The notes beneath the pieces were generated by a model. The model ran no database searches and was not told the DNA's origin. It was given only the letters and a program-made list of their open reading frames with translations. Below, in pieces: positions 1-8,339 of a DNA stretch of 64,000 nucleotides. The translations under genes were made by a program, and so were the position numbers. Positions within the stretch are counted from its first letter, which is position 1. The number at the start of each line of letters is the position of its first letter. Source of the DNA: an uncultured Oscillospiraceae bacterium (GTDB taxonomy: Bacteria > Bacillota > Clostridia > Oscillospirales > Ruminococcaceae); the NCBI GenBank assembly GCA_905197685.1, contig CAJJZS010000001.1:124001-188000 (forward strand). Direction: 5' to 3'.

Positions 1-1254
1 CTCTGCCAAAGCGTTCTGGAAGGCGTATTTTTCCATCTGCGCGTCATATTTTTCCCGCAGAGAGGAAATCATGCCAACCAATTCGTCGTCAATCGGGTCG
101 ATTTCCCGTTCTTCCGGCAGAGTGCCGCCGAAATATTTTTCCACCATCGAAACGGAGCGGGAAAGCAGATTGCCCAAGTCGTTTGCAAGGTCGATGTTGA
201 TGCGGTTAATCAGAGCTTCGTTGGAGAAGTTTCCGTCCGAACCGAATGGAAATTCGCGAAGCAGGAAGTAACGCAGCGCGTCCACACCGTAGCGTTCTGC
301 CAGCAGGTAAGGGTCAACCACGTTGCCTTTGGATTTGCTCATTTTGCCGCCGTCCAACAACAGCCAACCGTGACCGTAGACTTTTTTTGGCAGCGGCAGG
401 TCAAGCGCCATCAAAATAGCAGGCCAAATGATGGAGTGGAAACGAACGATTTCCTTTCCGACAAAGTGAACGTCTGCCGGCCAGAATTTGTCAAAATCAT
501 TGTATTTGTCATTTTCATAACCTAAAGCGTTGATGTAGTTGGAAAGCGCGTCAATCCAAACATAAACCACGTGTCCTGGGTCGAAATCAACCGGAACGCC
601 CCAGCTGAACGAGGTACGGGAAACACACAAATCTTCCAGTCCCGGTTTAATAAAGTTATTTACCATCTCATTGACACGGCTGCGCGGCTCCAAAAAGTCG
701 GTGTTTTCCAATAAATCTTGGATACGGTCCGCATATTTGGAAAGACGGAAAAAGTATGCTTCTTCTTCTGCGTCCACAACAGGTCTGCCGCAGTCGGGGC
801 ATTTTCCGTCCACCAACTGGGTTTCTGTCCAGAAAGATTCGCACGGTTTGCAGTATTTGCCGACATATTTTCCTTTGTAAATGTCGCCTTTTTCATACAG
901 CTTTTTAAAGATTTTTTGTACCGAGTGTTCGTGATAATCGTCGGTGGTGCGGATAAAACGGTCATTGGAGATGTTCATCAGTTTCCACAGGTCCAATACG
1001 CCGCGTTCGCCCTCCACGATGTTGTCTACAAACTGTTTTGGGGTGACACCTGCTTCCTTAGCCTTGTCCTCAATCTTCTGTCCGTGTTCGTCTGTGCCGG
1101 TCAGGAACATAACGTCATATCCCTGAAGCCGTTTGTAGCGCGCCATCGTGTCGGTGGCTACGGTGCAGTAGGTGTGTCCGATATGCAGTTTATCGGACGG
1201 ATAGTAAATCGGGGTAGTGATATAAAATGTTTTTTTGTCCTGATTGTCTGTCAT
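1..1254 (-). CDS. metG: Methionyl-tRNA synthetase, N-terminal 418 residues (3' end beyond window)
   Basis: Charges tRNA-Met with methionine in the cytoplasm. The class I signatures are intact: HIGH at residues 24-27 and KMSKS at 304-308. A zinc knuckle with Cys135, Cys138, Cys152 and Cys155 marks the four-cysteine type. The ATG at 1254 follows AGGAGG with good spacing. The frame runs off the left edge, so the anticodon-binding region and any C-terminal tRNA-binding domain are not visible. The leader from the predicted promoter is only about 50 nt, too short for a T-box riboswitch. Identity is certain; only the C-terminus is missing. Confidence 0.97.
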   Translation of the reverse strand, partial: MTDNQDKKTFYITTPIYYPSDKLHIGHTYCTVATDTMARYKRLQGYDVMFLTGTDEHGQKIEDKAKEAGVTPKQFVDNIVEGERGVLDLWKLMNISNDRFIRTTDDYHEHSVQKIFKKLYEKGDIYKGKYVGKYCKPCESFWTETQLVDGKCPDCGRPVVDAEEEAYFFRLSKYADRIQDLLENTDFLEPRSRVNEMVNNFIKPGLEDLCVSRTSFSWGVPVDFDPGHVVYVWIDALSNYINALGYENDKYNDFDKFWPADVHFVGKEIVRFHSIIWPAILMALDLPLPKKVYGHGWLLLDGGKMSKSKGNVVDPYLLAERYGVDALRYFLLREFPFGSDGNFSNEALINRINIDLANDLGNLLSRSVSMVEKYFGGTLPEEREIDPIDDELVGMISSLREKYDAQMEKYAFQNALAE

Positions 1255-1313
1255 TGTCTGAATCCTCCTGTCTATCAATCCCTCAAAGGTAATATCAACA
1301 ATAATACCAGAAA

Positions 1314-1342
1314 ATTATAGCATTTTTTTCGTTTAAACTCAA
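1314..1342 (-). promoter_or_regulatory. Predicted sigma-A promoter of metG
   Basis: On the minus strand TTGAGT (1342-1337) and TATAAT (1319-1314) are separated by exactly 17 nt, and the start codon lies about 60 nt downstream. This is a standard vegetative promoter by sequence only. Confidence 0.75.
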
Positions 1343-1362
1343 TGCCTGTTATAAAATTCCTT

Positions 1363-1437
1363 TTAGCAACCCAAGAGCATAAAGAGAACAACGCCCAAAA
1401 TCAGCGCGGGGAAAAGGACGGATTTTACTTTTTCATA
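1363..1437 (-). pseudogene. Possible frameshifted hydrophobic micro-ORF
   Basis: On the minus strand an AAAGGAAC ribosome site precedes ATG-AAA-AAG-TAA, which stops after three codons. One nucleotide out of phase, the same stretch reads on as a basic start followed by about 20 strongly hydrophobic residues (VLFPALILGVVLFMLLGC) and a stop. Adding one A to the A-run after the ATG would restore a 24-residue membrane peptide. It may be a decayed small membrane protein gene, a slippage-dependent gene or a sequencing error in a homopolymer. The remaining 1255-1610 region shows only the metG promoter and leader. Confidence 0.3.
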
Positions 1438-1610
1438 AAAATGTTCCTTTCTCGTTTGACAGGATAAATACAGACGGTTTTTTCTGCTTTGATTGTACCA
1501 TATTTTACGGAAAAAATCCTGAGAAAACGGGTAAACGGCACCCTTTTCTGCAATCTGCATAAGATAGAAGGAATTTATTTTCCGTTTTACACAGAAAGGA
1601 GAACATCGTT

Positions 1611-1823
1611 ATGAACTTAAAAAATTATAATATCACAGTCGGAGAGGTGCTGCAAAATCCGCAGGCAAAGGCGATGCTGCAAAAGGAACTGCCGATGGTT
1701 ATGTGTCACCCAATGCTGCCTGTGGCAAGGGCAATCCCGCTTAAAGATGTAATGAACTATGCCGGAGGTTACATTTCCCCTAAAAAAATGCAGTCTATTC
1801 TGGATAAACTCTCCAAAATCTAA
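1611..1823 (+). CDS. Small conserved helical-domain protein, function unknown
   Basis: A 70-residue soluble protein with no signal peptide, membrane segment or paired cysteines. It begins with an NITVGEVLQNPQAKAMLQKEL segment, then a CHPMLPVARAIPLKDVMNYAGG core and a C-terminal helix. This layout resembles a short helical module I have seen as a stand-alone protein or at the ends of some firmicute enzymes, but I cannot name the family with confidence. A strong AGAAAGGAGA ribosome site before the ATG supports a real gene. It is probably monocistronic; the next gene starts about 100 nt later. Confidence 0.7.
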   Translation: MNLKNYNITVGEVLQNPQAKAMLQKELPMVMCHPMLPVARAIPLKDVMNYAGGYISPKKMQSILDKLSKI

Positions 1824-1921
1824 AGAAACTCAAAAATTTTTCGAAAATATTTTCGTTCGCCCCTTTTAAAATCGTGAAAAATGTTGTAAAATGAAAGAAA
1901 ACGACAATGGGGTGGAAAAGC

Positions 1922-2485
1922 ATGGCTTTTAACGCTTTTGTGGGAGGAATCGAACCGGGAGGTTTGACAAACGATTTTGAGGTCAAAATTCTGGTTTGCT
2001 TTTTGCTGGAAAATATTGCCCGACCGCTTACCTTTGATGAATTAAGCGAAATTTTTCAAAACACCGGTTTGGTCAATTACTTCGAGTTTGCCGAAGCGGT
2101 CAGCGACCTGGAAAAAACGGGGCATATCCGCAGAGAAAAATCCGAGGACGGAACAGAGCAACTCGCCTTAACGGGAGTGGGTTCTGTTACTGCGCAAACA
2201 TTTCAAAAAACTCTCCCGCTCAGCGTTCGGGAAAAAACGATAGAAACCGCCCAACAGTTTCTCCAAACCGAAAAATGTATGGAGGAAGTGGAAATTACCT
2301 ACGCCCCGGTTCCGGACGGTTACATTTTAAAGCTCGTTATGCGCGACATCGGCTCCGATTTATTGGAGATGAAGGTCTTTCTTCCCACCGAGGAGGAATG
2401 TCTCCTTTTAAAGGAACGCATTGTCGAAGACCCGGCTCTCTTTTATTCCCGGATGCTGCTTACCATGATGGGCGAAGAGATATAA
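1922..2485 (+). CDS. DUF4364 family protein
   Basis: A 187-residue cytoplasmic protein that matches the clostridial DUF4364 family in length and layout: an N-terminal winged-helix-like part (residues about 15-75, with LLENIARPLTFDELSEIF and a DLEKTGHIRR wing) and a C-terminal alpha/beta part. The family is thought to be transcription-regulator-like, but its target is unknown. I chose the ATG at 1922 because GGGGTGG lies just upstream; an in-frame ATG at 1907 has no ribosome site. A Rho-independent terminator follows immediately. Confidence 0.8.
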   Translation: MAFNAFVGGIEPGGLTNDFEVKILVCFLLENIARPLTFDELSEIFQNTGLVNYFEFAEAVSDLEKTGHIRREKSEDGTEQLALTGVGSVTAQTFQKTLPLSVREKTIETAQQFLQTEKCMEEVEITYAPVPDGYILKLVMRDIGSDLLEMKVFLPTEEECLLLKERIVEDPALFYSRMLLTMMGEEI

Positions 2486-2497
2486 GCATACTTTTGC

Positions 2498-2530
2498 TGA
2501 CAGGCTGCAAAAACAGCCTGTCATTTTTTT
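2498..2530 (+). terminator. Rho-independent terminator after the DUF4364 gene
   Basis: A perfect 10-bp stem (TGACAGGCTG / CAGCCTGTCA) with a CAAAAA loop is followed by seven T residues. Confidence 0.9.
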
Positions 2531-2595
2531 GTTTTCGGAATCATATACTTTCAGCAGGAATTTCAGAATTCCAAAAGAAAGGATGGTTTTGGAAA

Positions 2596-5220
2596 ATGAC
2601 GCAGTATCGCGGACTTACACAGAAGCAAGCGCTGGAAAATCAGCTGAAGTACGGAGAAAACCGATTGGAACAGAAAAACAAAAAGAATCCAATCCGCATT
2701 TTTCTTTCTCAGTTTCAGGATTTGATGACCCTGATTCTGCTCTGCTCTACGGTGATTTCGGTTGCGATGGGGGAAACCACCGAGGCGATAACAATTGTAG
2801 CAATCGTTATTCTCAACGCGATGATGGGATTTTTTCAGGAATATCGTACAGAGCGCTCTTTGGAAAAGCTCAGCGCGCTTGCAGCCCCTACCGCGCAGGT
2901 GATTCGTGACGGAAAAGTGATTGATATTCCGGCATCAGAGGTGACAATAGGGGATTGCGTTCTGCTTAAAGCGGGTGACCGCGTTCCGGCAGACTGCCGT
3001 ATTTTGGAAAATCATTCCCTGCTGTGCGATGAATCTTTGCTGACAGGAGAATCTCTTCCGGTAGAAAAAGGCTTTACCGATTACCGCACCAATGACTGTT
3101 CCCAAAGGGTTTGCGCCTATATGGGTACGATTGTCTGTCAGGGACATGGCAAAGGAATGGTGTATGCAGTCGGAGAAGAAACCAAGATGGGTGAAATTGC
3201 GGTCATGTTGGATTCGATTGATTCGGAAGCGACCCCTCTTCAAAAAAAGTTGGACCAGTTGGGAAAGATGATTGCGGTCGGTTGCTTTTTTATCTGCGCT
3301 TTGGTAGCGGGGGTGGGGATTCTCCGCGGCGAACCGGTGATGGATATGCTGATTACCGGAATTTCACTGGCGGTTGCGGCAATTCCCGAGGGTTTGCCCG
3401 CCATCGTAACGATTGCGCTCGCTCTTTCGGTAAACCGCATGGTAAAAAAGAACGCGGTTATTCGGCGGCTTCATGCGGTGGAAACATTGGGTTGCGCCAA
3501 TGTCATCTGTTCGGATAAAACAGGAACACTGACAGAAAATAAAATGACAGTAAAAAATCTGTACTGTATCGGTCAGGATTTTACGGTGTCGGGAAACGGT
3601 ACGGAAAACGGAAAGATCGAACAAAACGGCAGGGCAGTTTTGCCAAAGGAGCGTCAACCGCTCTTTCGCTGTCTGGAGATTGCGGCGGTGTGCAGCAACG
3701 CGAGGATAGAAAAACAAAACCGCCGCTTTTCTTCGGGAACTGCCTCACGCTTTACTGTCACAGGAGAAGCGACGGAGAGCGCGCTGGCTGTTTTGGCGAT
3801 GAAAGGCGGGGTAGAATATGCGTCGTCGGGATATACTTTACTCAAAGAACTGCCGTTTGACTCAAAAAGAAAGATGATGTCCGTTCTGGTTCGTTCTGCC
3901 GAAGGGGAACTGCTGATGTTTACCAAAGGCGCGCCGGACATTTTGCTTCCCGGGTGCGCTTTTGTACAAAACGGAGAAAAGATACAGCCGATGACTCCGT
4001 TGTTTCAAAAAGAGATTCAACAACAGAACGATCGGATGGCGCAGCAAGCGATGCGGGTTTTGGCGCTTTGCTACCGAAAAATATCGGGAATCGGGGATTG
4101 TGCCGAGCAGAATCTGATTTTTTGCGGTCTGGCAGGTATGATAGACCCGCCGCGCAAGGAGGCGTTTGAAGCGGTTGCCAAGTGCAGAAAAGCGCACATT
4201 CGTCCGGTTATGATTACCGGCGACAGTAAACAAACTGCCTGCGCAATCGCCTCTCAGTTGAAAATTTTAACCCCGCAATCTCAGGTTGTAACCGGTGCGG
4301 AATTAGACCGAATGAGCGAGGAAGAATTTTTACATATTCTGCCCAAAACAAGCGTTTTTGCGAGGGTGACTCCCGCTCACAAACTGCGAATTGTCAAGGG
4401 ACTGAAATCGCAAGGCAATATTGTTGCGATGACGGGGGACGGAGTTAATGACGCTCCCGCAGTTAAAGAAGCCAATATCGGCGTTTCAATGGGGAAAAAC
4501 GGAACCGATGTCACCAAAGAAGCAAGCTCGGTGATTTTAATGGACGATAATTTTGCCACTTTGGTATCCGCGGTGGAGGAAGGCAGGGTAATTTACCAAA
4601 ATATCAGAAAATTTATCCGCTATCTGCTTTCCTGCAATATCGGGGAAGTTGTGACGATGTTTTTGGCGATGTTGATGGGAATGCCCGTTCCGCTGCTCCC
4701 GATTCAGATTCTTTTAATCAATCTGGTAACCGACGGCTTGCCGGCAATTGCTTTGGGCTTAGACCCGGCTGACGGGGATATGATGAGCAAAAAACCGAGA
4801 AAAAGCACCGATTCGGTTTTCTCCGACGGTTTGCTGTCGGTGATTCTCTTTCGCGGAATTTTAATCGGATTGACCACATTAGCGGCGTTCTCTTTTCTGC
4901 TTACCTCCGGCGCAACGCTGCAAATCGCCCGAACAGGCGCGCTGGTTACGCTGATTTTAACCCAGCTGATTCATGTTTTTGAATGTAAATCCGAAACAAA
5001 ATCTCTGTTCCGAATCCCGTTTTTTAATAATATGAAGCTGGTTGCCGCTGTCTGCGTGTCATTGGCAGTGATGTGGTTTGCTGTCTGGAATCCGGTCGGC
5101 ATGGCAATTTTTGAAACGGCTGCCCTTTCTTTGGAGCAGATGAAGCGGATCGGAGCGCTGCTGCTGGCGGCGCCCTTGCTGTGGGCATTTTTAAATGCGA
5201 CCGTTTTTCGCAGAAAATAA
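2596..5220 (+). CDS. Cation-translocating P-type ATPase, calcium type
   Basis: An 874-residue membrane pump that uses ATP to export a cation, most likely Ca2+. The phosphorylated aspartate is Asp307 in SDKTGTLT. The actuator TGES loop, the TGD motif and the hinge TGDGVNDAP are present. The M4 motif PEGLPA and the M6 motif NLVTDGLPA match the SERCA/PMR1 calcium-binding residues (Glu in M4, Asn and Asp in M6). About ten membrane segments are arranged as usual. The ATG at 2596 follows AAAGAAAGGATGG; a longer open frame back to 2275 overlaps DUF4364 and lacks support. Specificity for Mn2+ or Mg2+ cannot be excluded. Confidence 0.93.
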   Translation: MTQYRGLTQKQALENQLKYGENRLEQKNKKNPIRIFLSQFQDLMTLILLCSTVISVAMGETTEAITIVAIVILNAMMGFFQEYRTERSLEKLSALAAPTAQVIRDGKVIDIPASEVTIGDCVLLKAGDRVPADCRILENHSLLCDESLLTGESLPVEKGFTDYRTNDCSQRVCAYMGTIVCQGHGKGMVYAVGEETKMGEIAVMLDSIDSEATPLQKKLDQLGKMIAVGCFFICALVAGVGILRGEPVMDMLITGISLAVAAIPEGLPAIVTIALALSVNRMVKKNAVIRRLHAVETLGCANVICSDKTGTLTENKMTVKNLYCIGQDFTVSGNGTENGKIEQNGRAVLPKERQPLFRCLEIAAVCSNARIEKQNRRFSSGTASRFTVTGEATESALAVLAMKGGVEYASSGYTLLKELPFDSKRKMMSVLVRSAEGELLMFTKGAPDILLPGCAFVQNGEKIQPMTPLFQKEIQQQNDRMAQQAMRVLALCYRKISGIGDCAEQNLIFCGLAGMIDPPRKEAFEAVAKCRKAHIRPVMITGDSKQTACAIASQLKILTPQSQVVTGAELDRMSEEEFLHILPKTSVFARVTPAHKLRIVKGLKSQGNIVAMTGDGVNDAPAVKEANIGVSMGKNGTDVTKEASSVILMDDNFATLVSAVEEGRVIYQNIRKFIRYLLSCNIGEVVTMFLAMLMGMPVPLLPIQILLINLVTDGLPAIALGLDPADGDMMSKKPRKSTDSVFSDGLLSVILFRGILIGLTTLAAFSFLLTSGATLQIARTGALVTLILTQLIHVFECKSETKSLFRIPFFNNMKLVAAVCVSLAVMWFAVWNPVGMAIFETAALSLEQMKRIGALLLAAPLLWAFLNATVFRRK

Positions 5221-5228
5221 AACGCAAC

Positions 5229-5275
5229 ATTTCCCGGGAAATATTCTAAAGATCAAAGAGTATTTCCTGGGAAAT
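5229..5275. repeat. Long inverted repeat between the P-ATPase and the redox cluster
   Basis: Arms 5229-5246 and 5258-5275 can form an approximately 18-bp stem with one mismatch or wobble and an 11-nt loop. Each arm is itself close to a palindrome (TTTCCCGGGAAA). It sits between convergent genes and probably ends transcription from both sides, although it has no T-tract. Confidence 0.6.
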
Positions 5276-5283
5276 CAATGATT

Positions 5284-6159
5284 TTAAACCATGTTATTCT
5301 TATCACACTTTGGAAAAAAGCAGGAAGAGATTGCATTGGCAGGACAGGTGTTTTTGCATTTTCCGCATCGAATGCATTCCGGATGATTGGGGTTTTGAAC
5401 CGGATTAACCTGCATCTCACATATTTTAGCACAAGCCCCACAATGAGTACATTTGTTTGGGTCAACTTGATAATGAAAGACAGAAATGCGATTAAACAGC
5501 GAATAAATTGCACCCAGAGGGCAAATATATTTGCAAAACGGGCGATAAATTAGGACAGAAAGAAGAATAATCAGAATTAAAATTACATTTTTCCAAGTAT
5601 AAAGCCAGCCCAGTGCGCTGTGCATCGTTGAGTTCAGTAAAACCAACGGTATTCCGCCTTCTAAGGTTCCGACAGGGCAGATTAACTTGCAGAAATAAGG
5701 CGACCCCTGTCCCAATAGATCAACACAAAACATCGGCATAAGAATAACAAAGAGAATAAGAATCAGATACTTTAGTTTGCGAAGGAATTTGTCGCCCCGA
5801 AAAGTTTTGATTTTTTTCGGAAAGGATATTTTGTGCAGGAAATCCTGAATCAGCCCAAAAGGGCATAGCCAACCGCAGACAAAGCGTCCCATAAGAGCTC
5901 CGGTGAAAATAAGAAATCCGGAAACATAAAGGGCAAGTTTAAATTTCCAACTGCCGATAACTGCCTGTAAAGCGCCGATAGGGCATGCACCGAGAGCTCC
6001 GGGGCAAGAGTAACAGTTCAGTCCGGGAAGACAAAGATTTTTTAAGTTTCCCTGATAGATTTTCCCCTGAAAAAATCCGACTAAGTAACTATTGCTCAGA
6101 AAAGTCCAGAGAATTTGTATTTTATGCCGATGCCAATCCGATTTTCTTTTATTAGCCAA
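5284..6159 (-). CDS. Membrane 4Fe-4S ferredoxin-type protein (NapH/CcoG-like)
   Basis: A membrane electron-transfer protein of about 291 residues. It has several membrane helices, CxxxCP motifs typical of NapH-like proteins (CGWLCPFG and CKYICPLGAIY), and two C-terminal 4Fe-4S motifs (CTHCGACAKICE and CIRCGKCKNTCP). I prefer the TTG at 6159, which overlaps the stop of the upstream CXXC gene and follows a GGAG; an ATG at 6204 would overlap that gene more deeply. It probably passes electrons across the membrane to the TlpA-like thiol protein encoded upstream. The exact partner and direction of flow are inferred. Confidence 0.88.
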   Translation of the reverse strand: MANKRKSDWHRHKIQILWTFLSNSYLVGFFQGKIYQGNLKNLCLPGLNCYSCPGALGACPIGALQAVIGSWKFKLALYVSGFLIFTGALMGRFVCGWLCPFGLIQDFLHKISFPKKIKTFRGDKFLRKLKYLILILFVILMPMFCVDLLGQGSPYFCKLICPVGTLEGGIPLVLLNSTMHSALGWLYTWKNVILILIILLSVLIYRPFCKYICPLGAIYSLFNRISVFHYQVDPNKCTHCGACAKICEMQVNPVQNPNHPECIRCGKCKNTCPANAISSCFFPKCDKNNMV

Positions 6160-6298
6160 TTCCGATACACTCCAAACATACTTTGATTGCTTTTGAAAAT
6201 ACAACTGTCATTTCTCCGCGCAAAATTCCGAAAGTCATAAGAATAATACCGAAAACGACAGCGATGATTCCGGATTTTTTAGGAAATTTTTGAAGCAT
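6152..6298 (-). CDS. CD1871A-type CXXC microprotein
   Basis: A 48-residue protein with a single N-terminal membrane helix (about residues 9-24) and a C-terminal CLEC motif, ending four residues after it. Such CXXC microproteins are found in clostridia between a TlpA-type thioredoxin and a membrane 4Fe-4S protein, exactly as here. It is translationally coupled on both sides: its ATG lies 3 nt after the TlpA stop and its stop overlaps the start of the ferredoxin gene. It likely relays thiol electrons at the membrane; the biochemical role is not established. Confidence 0.8.
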   Translation of the reverse strand: MLQKFPKKSGIIAVVFGIILMTFGILRGEMTVVFSKAIKVCLECIGIG

Positions 6299-6301
6299 AA
6301 A

Positions 6302-7447
6302 CTATGATTCCTCCCGAACAAGCTGTTGCTGCTTTTGAACAATTTCCCGCCATTCTTCCAAGCTGTGTGCGCCGAGATAGGTTTCTCCGACAAGATTGCC
6401 GTTTTTATCGACAAAAAAGGTTTGAGGAACGGTATCGACGGATTCAAGCAATCCGTTAAAAAAAGAAGGGTCGGGTATCAAAAACGGAAATCTTGCTCCT
6501 GAGCGTTCTGCCAACACTTTTGCCTGTTCTACGGCTGTTTGGTCAATTTCCCCAACAGAATTTCGGGTATCCATTACAATTCCGATTACCCTGACTCCCG
6601 AGTCGGAAAACTCTTCCCGCAGCTTTTCCAATTCGGGGATTTCCTCTACACAGGGACTGCACCATGTAGTAAATACATTAACTAAGGTAAGTTCATTTTC
6701 ACAGAATAGGGTTTGATCAAAGGGAGAGTTATCAATATCGGTTGTGGAAAAATTTCCGACGGTTCCGTTTAAGGATTGTGCCGGTCGCTGGAAAAAGGAT
6801 TGCCCTTTTTGAGGGTTATCCATCTCATACAGGGTGACTTGAATTTTCTGAACCTGCGATGACAGTTCGGGATTTCCTTTGGAAGAAATGCTGAGGTAGT
6901 AGCTGTAAGAGCCGTCCTTGGTTTCTCCTAATTTTTGATGAATATCGCAGCCGGTGAGTTCATTTAACTTTGTTTCATCTTCCGAGCGGTACACACCCAA
7001 TACCGCAGAGGGTGTCAGAGCATCTTTCTATTTTTTCACCTCCTCCTCGTTTATGGATATTTCTTCCTGCTTTTGCTCCGGTGTCAAGGCGCTCTAGGAA
7101 AGAAAAGCGTAGCTAAGGCTGCCGTCATCTTTGCTTTTTTCCTGCTCAAACAGAATGGCGTCATGTGACTTTAATTGTTCTGTCAGGGTATCAGGCAAAA
7201 TAAGATTCATTCCGAGGAATGGAAAACGGTATTCTTTTTCAGGGTATAAACCAAGCTCGGCAGGATGAATCAGAACCTGATCGGATGGAATACTGACTCG
7301 ATTGGAAGATGCGGGAGAGATGCTTTGCGTGCTTGTTTGTGCCTGAGAAAAACCGCTGTCTGAACATCCCGAAAAGATGGTGAGCGCAAGGGCGCAGGCA
7401 GCAATTTTTTTGAGAGAATGAGCGATTTTACAATTTGATTTTGACAA
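6302..7447 (-). pseudogene. TlpA-like thioredoxin lipoprotein with two in-frame UAG codons
   Basis: One uninterrupted reading frame of 381 codons apart from UAG at codons 118 (7096-7094) and 140 (7030-7028). The N-terminus has a lipoprotein signal (LTIFSGC, Cys28), followed by an alpha/beta domain and then a TlpA/ResA-type thioredoxin domain with WCSPC (Cys263, Cys266) and the cis-proline segment VPQTFF. The TTG start follows AAGGAGG. The frame and family features persist through and beyond both stops with no frameshift, so the gene is either recently inactivated (for example two CAG-to-TAG changes) or read through. A restart near 7000 would give a signal-less thioredoxin. Its partners, the CXXC microprotein and ferredoxin, are intact. 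Confidence 0.75.
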
Positions 7448-7584
7448 GATATTTTCCTCCTTGTTTTCGTGTTGTCATCAAAAGCATAGCCGATTGAGCA
7501 TAAAATCTTTGTTAAAAAATGCAGGGATAAAAATTTTATTTGCAGTCAGAAGAACAAAGATTAACACAAATTTTATCCGACTTA

Positions 7585-7593
7585 TGCTATAAT
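7585..7593 (+). promoter_or_regulatory. Extended -10 promoter of the two-component system
   Basis: TATGCTATAAT contains a TGn extended -10 element and a consensus TATAAT (7588-7593), 36 nt before the response-regulator ATG. A -35 at standard spacing is not evident. The surrounding 7448-7628 intergenic region separates the divergent TlpA gene and holds TTGTTAA and TTAACACAA half-sites that could be an operator. Confidence 0.6.
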
Positions 7594-7628
7594 ATAAATC
7601 AATAATACAACAAGGAGGGAAAGCGAAA

Positions 7629-8339
7629 ATGAAGCTGTTGGTTGTAGAGGACGAAAAAGATTTGCTGCAGACGATTGCAAAATTTTTGCGAAAAGACGGT
7701 TATGAAGTGGATTGCTGTGAAGACGGAGAGAGCGCTTTGGAAGCGGCAACAGTTGAAAATTACGATTTGATTTTACTGGATTTAACCCTTCCGAAAATGG
7801 ACGGAATGGAGGTCCTTTATCGTCTGCGTCAGGAAAATGAAGAGGTAAAAGTGCTGATTTTATCGGCAAGGATAGAGTTAAACGATAAGGTGAACGGGCT
7901 TAATATGGGAGCCAACGATTATTTAACAAAACCGTTTTATTTTGAAGAACTGGAAGCAAGAATCCGCAGTTTGACCCGCCGCCGCTTTGTTCAGGAAAAT
8001 ACGGTACTGTCATGGAACGGGATTACGTTTGATACAATTTCCCGCACCGCTTTAGCAGATGGAAAGGTTCTTGAGCTGACACGAAAAGAAAGCGGACTGT
8101 TGGAATATTTTTTACTTCATCAGGGACGGATAATCAGCCCCGAGGAGTTGATAGAACATATTTGGGACGGAAGTGTTAACACTTTCAGCAACTCGATTCG
8201 CGTGCATATTTCGTCTCTGCGTAAAAAACTGCGCGCCTGTTTGGGATATGATCCTGTTCAAAATAAGGTGGGACAGGGATATTTGTTGGAAAGTTCAAGG
8301 GAAAGGAAGGAAAAAAATGAAAAAGAAACGGAGGCTTAG
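7629..8339 (+). CDS. OmpR-family response regulator
   Basis: A 236-residue two-domain regulator. The receiver domain (residues 1-115) carries the acidic pair near residues 8-9 and the phosphoacceptor Asp51 in LILLDLTLPKMDG, plus the KPF lysine. The C-terminal winged helix (about 130-225) ends in the typical VGQGYLLE turn. AGGAGGGAAAGCG precedes the ATG. Its 3' end overlaps the kinase gene by 23 nt, so the pair is co-translated. It lies divergent to the TlpA redox cluster, which makes that cluster a plausible but unproven target. Confidence 0.95.
   Translation: MKLLVVEDEKDLLQTIAKFLRKDGYEVDCCEDGESALEAATVENYDLILLDLTLPKMDGMEVLYRLRQENEEVKVLILSARIELNDKVNGLNMGANDYLTKPFYFEELEARIRSLTRRRFVQENTVLSWNGITFDTISRTALADGKVLELTRKESGLLEYFLLHQGRIISPEELIEHIWDGSVNTFSNSIRVHISSLRKKLRACLGYDPVQNKVGQGYLLESSRERKEKNEKETEA

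Noticed and set aside
1255..1342. T-box riboswitch ahead of metG
   Set aside because: The leader from the predicted promoter to the start codon is about 60 nt with no T-box sequence or terminator.
6302..7447. Selenocysteine recoding as an explanation for the TlpA stops
   Set aside because: Both stops are UAG, not UGA, and lie outside the CXXC site, which has two normal cysteines.
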